DNA of 27,893 nucleotides. Origin: XYB2-FULL-45-11 sp964355525 (GTDB lineage Bacteria; Patescibacteriota; Patescibacteriia; UBA9934; GWF2-40-263). The translations under genes were made by a program, and so were the position numbers. This document shows, in pieces, positions 21,846 through 27,340 of this stretch. The stretch covers positions 1 through 27,893 of the forward strand of contig CAYHDY010000009.1 of the NCBI GenBank assembly GCA_964355525.1. Reading direction: 5' to 3'. The notes beneath the pieces are model-generated. The model saw nothing but the letters and a program-made list of their open reading frames with translations. It was not told the origin of the DNA and searched no databases. How positions within the stretch are numbered: the stretch's first letter is position 1; each line of letters starts with the position of its first letter.

Positions 21846-21853
21846 ATTGAACT
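21757..21853 (-). repeat. Two-hairpin element R6
   Basis: Same hairpin 1 and linker as R5, and one base different in hairpin 2. The end ATTGAACT runs into the TGA stop of F. Confidence 0.92.
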
Positions 21854-22423
21854 TCAGAACAGAAAATCGAACGTTCCGCCGTCGAAGTTGTTGGCGTCGC
21901 ACACATCTTCTTGCACGACCAGCTCTTTTTCGTCGCCGTCTCCTGACAAATCCCAACAGTCGATGTCTTTGATGTCACAGATTTCAAGGACGGCAGGTTC
22001 CGTGTCTTCCTCGTCGTTCGGAACGCCGCAGCATTTCCCTGCGACGAGAGACTTCCCGCGCGGCAGAGACGGACATTCAGGGTAGAGACTGCAGAGCTCG
22101 CTTGTAATATCTGTGATCTTCGCAGCCTGAATGACCGATCGTTCGTACGCACGCACAGTGAGAACTGTTCGATCTTGTTCGAGACAGGCCACACGCTCTG
22201 CAAGCGTGGTTGCAACCCGATTCGTCGGACATACGGGCGGCAATTGTATCTGCGAAAGTGCTTGTAGCGGGGCTGATTGTTGGTCGCGCAAGATCGTCTG
22301 CTTGGTCAACTGCAAAGTACACAACGTCACGATCCCCAGGAAGGCTGTCAACTGACACCAACGAATCCTTTCTTCGACACGCTTGGTCACGAGAAATTGA
22401 CGAAACGCATAATCACTGAACAT
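21854..22423 (-). CDS. Unrecognised membrane-anchored Cys-containing protein (F)
   Basis: 189 aa from ATG 22421-22423, chosen because AGGAG lies 6 nt upstream; a longer frame starts at 22474. A short basic N-terminus precedes one transmembrane helix (LTAFLGIVTLCTLQL, residues ~23-37). The remainder is probably outside and contains nine Cys in a SLYPECPSLPRG ... AGKCCGVPNDEE ... ICDIKDIDCWDLSGDGDEKE arrangement with an acidic C-terminal part. The DLSGDGDEKE stretch recalls Ca2+-binding loops. No family recognised. TGA stop. Confidence 0.62.
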   Translation of the reverse strand: MFSDYAFRQFLVTKRVEERIRWCQLTAFLGIVTLCTLQLTKQTILRDQQSAPLQALSQIQLPPVCPTNRVATTLAERVACLEQDRTVLTVRAYERSVIQAAKITDITSELCSLYPECPSLPRGKSLVAGKCCGVPNDEEDTEPAVLEICDIKDIDCWDLSGDGDEKELVVQEDVCDANNFDGGTFDFLF

Positions 22424-22480
22424 GGAAGCTCCTGCAGCCGACACGATTTGGTATTGGCGTTCATCGCTGTACATCACTCA

Positions 22481-22581
22481 CTTTCTCAGATCCCTGCCCG
22501 CACCGTTGCGGGGAGACCTCTGGAAAAGGTTCGACACGATCCGGAAATTCCGAAGCGGGTCGAACAGTTAGAGGAAGGAAC
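22481..22581 (-). repeat. Two-hairpin element R7
   Basis: CTTTCTCAGATCC, hairpin 1 CTGCCCGC/GCGGGGAG (one mismatch), linker ACCTCTGGAAAAGG, hairpin 2 TTCGAC/GTCGAA with inner CGGAA/TTCCG, CA, GGAAGGAAC. It lies 8 bp before the stop of E. Confidence 0.92.
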
Positions 22582-22589
22582 TTTCTTGA

Positions 22590-22934
22590 TCACCAATGTT
22601 CATCGAAACTGCCGTCGGCGCGGTCGCATTGCTGAGCCGCGCGTTCGAGCAGATCGAGATCATCACTGCAACCTTCGCCAATGAGGTCGAGGTAGCGCTG
22701 CGAATCGGACTCGCAGTCCGGGTCGTCGTCGCAGTCATTCAGGTCGGCAAGATCACGTTCGTTTTGATCTCGTTGTGTCTGTTCTTCGTTGACCTGTTCC
22801 GAGAAGCCGGGCGGAACCGGACGGCCGAGCGCGCTGTCAGTCGGCACGCTCGAGAGCAATTCCCGAAGCGTTTGTCCTTGCGGCATGCGCGTTGCGAGTT
22901 GATCCAACGAGATGGCTCGCGAATTCTTTCCCAT
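22590..22934 (-). CDS. Unrecognised acidic protein (E)
   Basis: 114 aa, hydrophilic and very acidic. The N-terminal part reads KNSRAISLDQLATRMPQGQT and the C-terminal part DLNDCDDDPDCESDSQRYLD with four Cys. No hydrophobic segment or signal is present and I recognise no family. I start at ATG 22932-22934 because AGGAGG lies 7 nt upstream. A type-2 leader hairpin separates it from D; there is no two-hairpin element between D and E. TGA stop. Confidence 0.58.
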   Translation of the reverse strand: MGKNSRAISLDQLATRMPQGQTLRELLSSVPTDSALGRPVPPGFSEQVNEEQTQRDQNERDLADLNDCDDDPDCESDSQRYLDLIGEGCSDDLDLLERAAQQCDRADGSFDEHW

Positions 22935-23009
22935 GAGCGTTCCTCCTGTGCTCGCGAACTGAATCGCAAGCGTTGCTGTTGTTATCGAATTACGATCCAA
23001 TGTTCGAAC

Positions 23010-23366
23010 CTACGCCGCACGCCGACGTAGCAGATCACGGACCTTTCCCGCCACATTATTTTGCTTGTCGAAGAACACGTCGCCGAGGCAAACTTCGGGA
23101 ACGGTTTTCTTTCCGTTGACGATCACGGCCGTGATCTCGACCGTCATTTTCATGTAGGTCGCGTGCGATTCACACTTCGCAGGCACAACGATCACGATCT
23201 GCCGCGAACTGTTCGCATTGCGAAACACGATCGTGTATTTTCCACGTCGTGCATCGAACTTCGGATCGGTTTTCCACTGACCCAGTTCTTCGCGCGTCAC
23301 GAGCTTGCGCGCAACGACCGTTTCGAACGCAACCATCTCCGCCTTGTCACGCAAATTCATCCGCAT
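23010..23366 (-). CDS. Unrecognised 118-aa basic protein (D)
   Basis: 118 aa, basic, with a predicted mixed fold (YTIVFRNANSSRQIVIVVPA, MKMTVEITAVIVNGKKTVPE). No signal or membrane helix. The end KQNNVAGKVRDLL resembles the beginning of C (NKNNVAGSFRDN), and both genes share a 45-bp leader. I start at ATG 23364-23366 behind GGAG (6 nt). TAG stop. Confidence 0.58.
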   Translation of the reverse strand: MRMNLRDKAEMVAFETVVARKLVTREELGQWKTDPKFDARRGKYTIVFRNANSSRQIVIVVPAKCESHATYMKMTVEITAVIVNGKKTVPEVCLGDVFFDKQNNVAGKVRDLLRRRAA

Positions 23367-23370
23367 CTTC

Positions 23371-23415
23371 TTCTCCACGCCGACGCGATTCCGCGCAGGC
23401 AATCACTGTTGTTCG
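23371..23415 (-). repeat. Leader repeat before D (copy 2 at 24101-24145)
   Basis: The two 45-bp stretches differ by two bases. On the minus strand they form a hairpin GCCTGCGCG/CGCGTCGGC just upstream of the GGAG ribosome site. Confidence 0.85.
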
Positions 23416-23424
23416 ATTTCGAAG

Positions 23425-23442
23425 CGGGGTCTGGGGACCCCG
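23425..23442. repeat. GGGGTC palindromic repeat in the D leader
   Basis: GCGGGGTCTGGGGACCCC, an exact 18-bp match to the copy inside smc (12633-12650). Confidence 0.88.
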
Positions 23443-23461
23443 TCTATTACATGGCATTAAC

Positions 23462-23572
23462 CTTTCACAGATCGCTCGATCGACTTTCGATCGGGATCTC
23501 TGGAAAAGGTTCGATCGACTCACACGGAACTTCCGCGGAGCTGATCGAACAAGTTGATCAAACGAAAGGAAC
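23462..23572 (-). repeat. Two-hairpin element R8
   Basis: CTTTCACAGATCG, hairpin 1 CTCGATCG/CGATCGGG with loop ACTTT, linker ATCTCTGGAAAAGG, hairpin 2 TTCGATCGACTC/GAGCTGATCGAA, CA, GAAAGGAAC. It ends 5 bp before the stop of C. Confidence 0.93.
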
Positions 23573-23577
23573 GGGGT

Positions 23578-24096
23578 CTAGAGACTGACGGCTTCCGCGA
23601 CGCCTTCGAAGTAGAAGCTGAAGATGTCGTGGTGCGAAAGACCGACGAACTTGGCCTCGCTGAGCTTGCCGTGCTTGGTGATCTGACCATCCACGTGAAC
23701 ATGGAAGAGACAGATGTATACACCATTTCTGTCCTTCGTCTCCGCGAACGTCGCGCGAAAACGATTGGTCTCGAACGTGAGCGACCTTTTCCCGAAGGTC
23801 AGGCCTACCGTTGCTTCGTCGAATTCCAAATCGCTCGCGCCAGCCGCGTAGAGGAGCGACTGCAAGCACCGCAGCATGAGGAACTGTCTATCCTCATCTT
23901 CGATCTGCACTTCGGTGAGCCCATTCGGATTGTCGGGGCCGGCGTAGTCGCTCATATCGAGCGGTTCCGTCGTCTTCGGCGGATTGCACCCGTACTCTTT
24001 GCAGACGTCCACGTACTGCCCGCACGCCGAGCACCGATCGTCGCCGTGGTTGTCACGAAAACTGCCCGCCACATTGTTCTTGTTGTTGTCCGGCAT
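23578..24096 (-). CDS. Unrecognised protein with a short Cys cluster (C)
   Basis: 172 aa from ATG 24094-24096, which has GGAGAAGG directly upstream. The N-terminal ~45 residues contain CSACGQYVDVCKEYGC, a CxxC plus two more Cys, which may bind zinc. The rest is a beta-rich soluble domain (VGLTFGKRSLTFETNRFRAT, VYICLFHVHVDGQI, DIFSFYFEGV). No family recognised. The leader is shared with D. TAG stop. Confidence 0.6.
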   Translation of the reverse strand: MPDNNKNNVAGSFRDNHGDDRCSACGQYVDVCKEYGCNPPKTTEPLDMSDYAGPDNPNGLTEVQIEDEDRQFLMLRCLQSLLYAAGASDLEFDEATVGLTFGKRSLTFETNRFRATFAETKDRNGVYICLFHVHVDGQITKHGKLSEAKFVGLSHHDIFSFYFEGVAEAVSL

Positions 24097-24100
24097 TCCC

Positions 24101-24145
24101 TTCTCCACGCCGACGCGATCTCGCGCAGGCAATCACTGTTGTTCG
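24101..24145 (-). repeat. Leader repeat before C
   Basis: 45 bp with two differences from the copy at 23371-23415. Hairpin plus SD. Confidence 0.85.
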
Positions 24146-24154
24146 TTCATGTTA

Positions 24155-24250
24155 CTTTCGCAGATCCCTGCCCGCGCTTTGCGGGGAGATCTCTGGAAAA
24201 GGCTCAATCAACTTCGGTACATCCGAGAGTTAATCAAGCAAGCCGAGAAA
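24155..24250 (-). repeat. Two-hairpin element R9
   Basis: CTTTCGCAGATCC, hairpin 1 CTGCCCGC/GCGGGGAG with loop GCTTT, linker ATCTCTGGAAAAGG, then hairpin 2, whose arms pair fully only on the transcribed strand (three G-U pairs there, C/A mismatches on the plus strand). It is about 37 bp from the stop of B2, a longer distance than usual. Confidence 0.92.
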
Positions 24251-24286
24251 AAATCGAGGTGAGAAATGACGTGATCGAACTTGAAT

Positions 24287-24658
24287 CTACTGTCGACGCG
24301 CTCGCCATGCAAGGTACTTGGTATCGAACCCGTACACGACGCGCGTGACCGGACCATCACCGTCCATCTCACTCCGTGAGAGAAGCGCACCGACGAGACA
24401 GGCACACGCGAACGCGAGCACACACGCGAACGCTTTGTAATCAATCTCCATGTTCTTCATCTGCAGGCTGGCGATGAGCACGCTCAGAAACGCCCCAGCG
24501 AAGCCGACCGCTGCGATGGCGAAGAAGCACGCGAACCCGACATCCACGATCCGTTGCCACTTCGGCTTGTCTTTCTCTCGTTGTGCCACGAGCCAACACG
24601 CGTTGGCGCCAATTCCGATAAGAAGCCCCGAGATCGAATACACGATGATACTCAGCAT
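24287..24658 (-). CDS. Unrecognised membrane protein (B2)
   Basis: 123 aa with about three transmembrane helices: SIIVYSISGLLIGIGANACW, VGFACFFAIAAVGFAGAFLS and AFACVLAFACACLVGALLS. Cys residues lie within or near the helices. The C-tail (GPVTRVVYGFDTKYLAWRAR) is basic. I start at ATG 24656-24658 because GGAGG lies 6 nt upstream; a frame-consistent ATG ~75 bp earlier lacks an SD. No family recognised. TAG stop. Confidence 0.62.
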   Translation of the reverse strand: MLSIIVYSISGLLIGIGANACWLVAQREKDKPKWQRIVDVGFACFFAIAAVGFAGAFLSVLIASLQMKNMEIDYKAFACVLAFACACLVGALLSRSEMDGDGPVTRVVYGFDTKYLAWRARRQ

Positions 24659-24755
24659 GATTGCCTCCATTGGTTGGCCGGGATGCCTCCCGACGACGTG
24701 CGAAATTGCTCGTCGATTTCTGACCTTCATCGTTCGCCACACATCCGACTGTCTA

Positions 24756-24774
24756 CCCCGACAACACGTCGGGG
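24756..24774 (-). repeat. Perfect hairpin between B and B2, possible element remnant
   Basis: CCCCGAC/GTCGGGG with a 5-nt loop, followed on the plus strand by CTGGAGG and a small TTCGA/TCGAA stem that ends at the stop of B. The order recalls hairpin 1, CTGGAAAAGG, hairpin 2, stop, but conservation is poor. Confidence 0.35.
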
Positions 24775-24801
24775 CTGGAGGTGATGTTCGAAATCGAATC
24801 G

Positions 24802-24978
24802 CTACTCCGCCGGACCCTCGTTGGTTCCGTTCGCGTTGATCACCTCTCCACCTTGGATGTGATCCCCGCAACCGAGACAAGTACCGTTCGAACTCGCTCC
24901 TGCCCAGACGGCGAGAGCAACGAACCCGATGATCGCAATCAGAGCCGCGTAGCCAACAAGCTTGAAAAAGAATCGCAT
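24802..24978 (-). CDS. Small single-helix membrane protein with CxxC (B)
   Basis: 58 aa from ATG 24976-24978 (GGAGG 7 nt upstream; the ATG two codons earlier is too close to the SD). One N-terminal transmembrane helix (YAALIAIIGFVALAVWAG) is followed by a short outside tail with NGTCLGCGDHIQGGE. The CxxC could bind metal or form a disulfide. No family recognised. TAG stop. Confidence 0.6.
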   Translation of the reverse strand: MRFFFKLVGYAALIAIIGFVALAVWAGASSNGTCLGCGDHIQGGEVINANGTNEGPAE

Positions 24979-24998
24979 GATCATTCCTCCGTGTGTAA

Positions 24999-25112
24999 CT
25001 TTCGCAGACCGCTCGATCGACTTTCGATCGGGATCTCTGGAAAAGGTTCGATCGACTCATACGGAACATCCGCGGAGTCGATCGAACACGTTGATGGGCT
25101 GATGCCTGGAAA
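24999..25112 (-). repeat. Two-hairpin element R10
   Basis: CTTTCGCAGACCG, hairpin 1 CTCGATCG/CGATCGGG with loop ACTTT, linker ATCTCTGGAAAAGG, perfect 12-bp hairpin 2 TTCGATCGACTC/GAGTCGATCGAA with an inner CGGAAC-TCCG tip, CA. The end GGAAAC abuts the stop of A. Confidence 0.93.
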
Positions 25113-25412
25113 CTAGCAGCCCGGAGGAACTGGATCGAGGACGAGCACCATGAAGAGGAAAAGGACGATCGCCAACAGGGCGAGGTACATCGCCTGGCAG
25201 GTGCCGCGCGTGCTGATGTTGACGCACGACCACGTGGACTTCACGTTGCGAACGATCGCCAACGCACCGACCGAGATGACGCCGATGTAAAGGCCGACGA
25301 GGTCGTGAACGAACCAGGACTCCGTCTTGTGGTAGAAATAGCCGACCACCACGAAGGTCGCGACGAGAAGCAAACAGGAACCGATGAACCCGAACCGCTG
25401 TGACATGGTCAT
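25113..25412 (-). CDS. Unrecognised membrane protein (A), first gene of the cluster
   Basis: 99 aa with three predicted transmembrane helices: FIGSCLLLVATFVVVGYFY, LVGLYIGVISVGALAIV and YLALLAIVLFLFMVLVL. A short loop SCVNISTRGTCQ holds two Cys. It ends DPVPPGC. No family recognised. ATG 25410-25412 has AGGA 7 nt upstream. It lies ~200 nt downstream of the cluster promoter, with a terminator-like hairpin in the leader. TAG stop. Confidence 0.62.
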   Translation of the reverse strand: MTMSQRFGFIGSCLLLVATFVVVGYFYHKTESWFVHDLVGLYIGVISVGALAIVRNVKSTWSCVNISTRGTCQAMYLALLAIVLFLFMVLVLDPVPPGC

Positions 25413-25469
25413 GGCAATTTCCTAGTCGACGACTTTGTCGCAGACGTTTGTTTTGTTTCGAACTCTGAC

Positions 25470-25523
25470 AAAAAACCGATGATTGCTTATTTCAATATAG
25501 AGAGAAATACTCAAACATCGGTT
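25470..25523 (-). terminator. Terminator-like hairpin in the cluster leader (attenuator or end of a small RNA)
   Basis: On the minus strand AACCGATG pairs with CATCGGTT (25516-25523 with 25474-25481), with an inner TATTTC/GAAATA stem, and is followed by a T run. It stands between the promoter at 25620-25648 and gene A. Confidence 0.75.
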
Positions 25524-25530
25524 CTTTGTG

Positions 25531-25546
25531 CCCGGCAGCTGCCGGG
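25531..25546. promoter_or_regulatory. Perfect 16-bp palindrome in the cluster leader
   Basis: CCCGGCAGCTGCCGGG directly upstream of the terminator-like hairpin. It is either a strong hairpin in the leader RNA or a dimeric protein-binding site. Confidence 0.6.
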
Positions 25547-25619
25547 TGTCGTTTACTATCCCAATTCGGGACTGGATAGCGCAGTTCTCTCCCCGTAATT
25601 GTACTGTTTTATCCTCGCC

Positions 25620-25648
25620 AATATACCATATTTTGGGCATTTTGTCAA
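25620..25648 (-). promoter_or_regulatory. Strong sigma70-type promoter of the gene cluster
   Basis: TTGACA (complement of 25643-25648) and TATATT (complement of 25620-25625) with 17-bp spacing. Start near 25613. It is back-to-back with the promoter at 25668-25696. Confidence 0.85.
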
Positions 25649-25667
25649 TGGGATAAGCCAAAAATGC

Positions 25668-25696
25668 TTGCATTTCTGGTGAAAACGGAATATACA
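25668..25696 (+). promoter_or_regulatory. Promoter of the CDP-alcohol phosphatidyltransferase gene
   Basis: TTGCAT and TATACA with 17-bp spacing, 24 bp before the ATG. Confidence 0.65.
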
Positions 25697-25720
25697 GGGA
25701 GTGAACTTGAGGGGGTTATC

Positions 25721-26419
25721 ATGAAGTTCATCCGCAATATCGCTCATTACTTCTACGACGGAGATTTGCTTTCGTTTTCCCGCGAAAATGCGGCAAACTA
25801 CATCTCGCTTCTCGGTGCGTGGCTGTCTCGCATCGGACTGCTCTGTTTTTGCGTCTACTTGACGCTTTTCGGTGTTCAAGGCCACATTTCGACGCTTGCC
25901 ATGATCATCCGTGCATTCGGCATCGCCCTTTTCGTTCTTGCCGCCGTGTGCGACGGGATCGACGGATATGTCGCCCGGCGACTGAAAATTGTCTCGAAAT
26001 TCGGGGAAATCTACGATCCGCACCTCGACAAGGTTCAGTACATTACGAAGGTGAACGGTCTCATGATCGATGCAGCTGTTGCAGCTCTTTGCGGAGCTTC
26101 GTGGCAATTGCTTCTGCAAGCACTCATCGTGAGCTGGATCACACAAGAACGCGATCTGACCAACATGTTCCATCGACTTTGGGCCATACGGGAAGATCCG
26201 AACATGAAAGTCAGTGCTCGCCCTTCCGGAAAATGGCGGACTCGCATCTGTTTTCCGGCCATTCTCGTGTTCTTTCTCGTCATCAATCCGCTCCAAAGCA
26301 TCCTGCTCGGCTGGATTCTGACCTTTATCATCTTCGCCGTGACGGCCTGGTCTGCGTATGACTACGTTCATGCGTATCGAGTGGCCATCAAAGAGACGCG
26401 AAGAAAAACCGCTCCGTAA
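25721..26419 (+). CDS. CDP-alcohol phosphatidyltransferase family membrane enzyme
   Basis: 232 aa, with about six membrane helices. The family transfers a phospho-alcohol from a CDP-activated donor, for example PgsA (phosphatidylglycerophosphate synthase) and phosphatidylinositol-type synthases. The metal-binding signature is complete: CDGIDGYVARR followed by KFGEIYDPHLDK, giving D-x2-DG-x2-AR-x8-G-x3-D-x3-D. I cannot name the alcohol acceptor. I start at ATG 25721, which has GAGGGGG 6 nt upstream; the frame is open to 25664 but that lies upstream of the -10. A terminator follows the stop. Divergent from the gene cluster. Confidence 0.88.
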   Translation: MKFIRNIAHYFYDGDLLSFSRENAANYISLLGAWLSRIGLLCFCVYLTLFGVQGHISTLAMIIRAFGIALFVLAAVCDGIDGYVARRLKIVSKFGEIYDPHLDKVQYITKVNGLMIDAAVAALCGASWQLLLQALIVSWITQERDLTNMFHRLWAIREDPNMKVSARPSGKWRTRICFPAILVFFLVINPLQSILLGWILTFIIFAVTAWSAYDYVHAYRVAIKETRRKTAP

Positions 26420-26443
26420 TCAGAGAATCTCTCTGATTTTTTA
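26418..26443 (+). terminator. Intrinsic terminator
   Basis: AATCAGAGA/TCTCTGATT with a 3-nt loop, followed by TTTTATTT. It overlaps the stop codon of the phosphatidyltransferase gene. Confidence 0.88.
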
Positions 26444-26455
26444 TTTCCCCGGCTA

Positions 26456-26484
26456 TTGACGAATCCAGCGAAAAACCTTATTCT
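26456..26484 (+). promoter_or_regulatory. Promoter of rpsP
   Basis: TTGACG and TATTCT with 17-bp spacing. Predicted start near 26491, which gives a leader of about 170 nt. Confidence 0.7.
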
Positions 26485-26490
26485 TCCCGC

Positions 26491-26659
26491 ATCGTCATCG
26501 CTCTCAAATGACAAAAGACCTCATATCAATGGAATATCTACCCATTTTTATGAGAAACCATGGGTCAGGCCCGTCCAATTAAGGACGGAGACCTCGTCAA
26601 TTAATGACACAATAGGTCGAATTTCGACTTAAACCCTAATTCCACCCACTGCATATCCT
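26491..26659 (+). promoter_or_regulatory. Structured 5' leader of rpsP
   Basis: Four consecutive small hairpins: ACCCAT/ATGGGT (26540-26565), CCGTCC/GGACGG (26571-26588), GTCA/TGAC (26596-26608) and GTCGA/TCGAC (26616-26628). No SD precedes the ATG. A 24-codon ORF within it has no ribosome site. This may be a ribosomal-protein autoregulatory leader; I recognise no known riboswitch. Confidence 0.45.
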
Positions 26660-27148
26660 ATGTTATCTATTCGTCTTTCCCGCGTCGGAAAAAAGAAAGC
26701 TCCTATTTACCGCGTTGTTGTCATGCCAAAAACACGTGATCCTTGGGCAAAAACAACCGATGTTCTCGGAAACTGGAATCCTCGCACAAAAACATTGACG
26801 GTAAACATTGAAAAAGCACAAAAATGGATCAAAGACGGTGCAGAATGTTCTGACACGGTTTGGAACGTCTTCGTCGACAACAAAATTGTCGAAGGAAAAA
26901 AGCGCAGCGTGACCCACATTTCCGGAAAGCGTAAAGGCGACATGGAAAAGGCTGTCACAGAGAAAAAAGCTAAGGAAGATGCAGCAAAAGCAAAGGCTGA
27001 TGCCGCAAAAGCCGCAGAAGAAGAAGCAAAGAAAGCTGCCGCTGAGGCTGCAAAAGCGGAAGCAGAAGCAGCAAAAGCCGCTGCAGAAGCTCCAGCACCT
27101 GTCGCTGAAGAAGCAGCTCCTGTTGCAGAAACACCGACCGCTGAATAA
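26660..27148 (+). CDS. rpsP: 30S ribosomal protein S16 with long Ala/Lys/Glu tail
   Basis: 162 aa against ~80-90 for typical S16. Residues 1-~80 are the conserved domain: MLSIRLSRVGKKKAPIYRVV, MPKTRDPWAKTTDVLGNWNP, and VNIEKAQKWIKDGAECSDTV. S16 binds 16S rRNA early in 30S assembly. From ~95 on the protein is a low-complexity charged helix of A, K and E (KAKEDAAKAKADAAKAAEEE...), ending APVAEEAAPVAETPTAE. Such tails are known from several lineages and may contact rRNA. No SD precedes the ATG. Own promoter and terminator. Confidence 0.95.
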   Translation: MLSIRLSRVGKKKAPIYRVVVMPKTRDPWAKTTDVLGNWNPRTKTLTVNIEKAQKWIKDGAECSDTVWNVFVDNKIVEGKKRSVTHISGKRKGDMEKAVTEKKAKEDAAKAKADAAKAAEEEAKKAAAEAAKAEAEAAKAAAEAPAPVAEEAAPVAETPTAE

Positions 27149-27159
27149 CCAAACAAACA

Positions 27160-27182
27160 AAACCCGCCAAAAGCGGGTTTTT
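27160..27182 (+). terminator. Intrinsic terminator of rpsP
   Basis: AAACCCGC/GCGGGTTT with a 5-nt loop and further T. Confidence 0.9.
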
Positions 27183-27210
27183 GATTTAGAAACATCGCCT
27201 CCGAAAAACC

Positions 27211-27239
27211 TTGACAAAATTTGAATTTCAACGTAAGTT
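27211..27239 (+). promoter_or_regulatory. Sigma70-type promoter
   Basis: TTGACA and TAAGTT with 17-bp spacing, ~100 bp upstream of the last gene. Confidence 0.7.
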
Positions 27240-27281
27240 TTCGACTTCGGAATTTTTCCGAACGCACCTTCCATCCACAAA

Positions 27282-27311
27282 AAACATGATCGGCCTGTCA
27301 CGATCATGTTT
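27282..27311 (+). promoter_or_regulatory. Leader hairpin (possible attenuator)
   Basis: AAACATGATCG/CGATCATGTTT with an 8-nt loop lies between the promoter and the gene and is followed by TTCTCTC-like sequence. It could be a weak terminator or an mRNA-stabilising stem. Confidence 0.5.
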
Positions 27312-27340
27312 CTCTCAACGACAGGAATCAGGAGTCAGTG

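Noticed and set aside
24660..24801. Extra gene between B and B2
   Set aside because: The only frame is a possible upstream extension of B2 without SD; no separate ORF is convincing.
14856..25112. Classical integron cassette array with attC sites
   Set aside because: The elements have two successive hairpins and conserved linkers, and lack the paired RYYYAAC/GTTRRRY ends. One flank (GTTGAAC near R4) matches by chance only. No tyrosine integrase is in the window.
14856..25112. CRISPR array
   Set aside because: Repeats are ~1 kb apart with genes between them and their arms vary; no cas gene.
25422..25673. 83-aa minus-strand ORF
   Set aside because: It starts upstream of the cluster promoter, runs through the terminator-like hairpin and palindrome, and has no SD.
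26663..27307. 214-aa minus-strand ORF opposite rpsP
   Set aside because: Phe/Cys/Ser-rich shadow of the S16 gene and its Ala/Lys tail.
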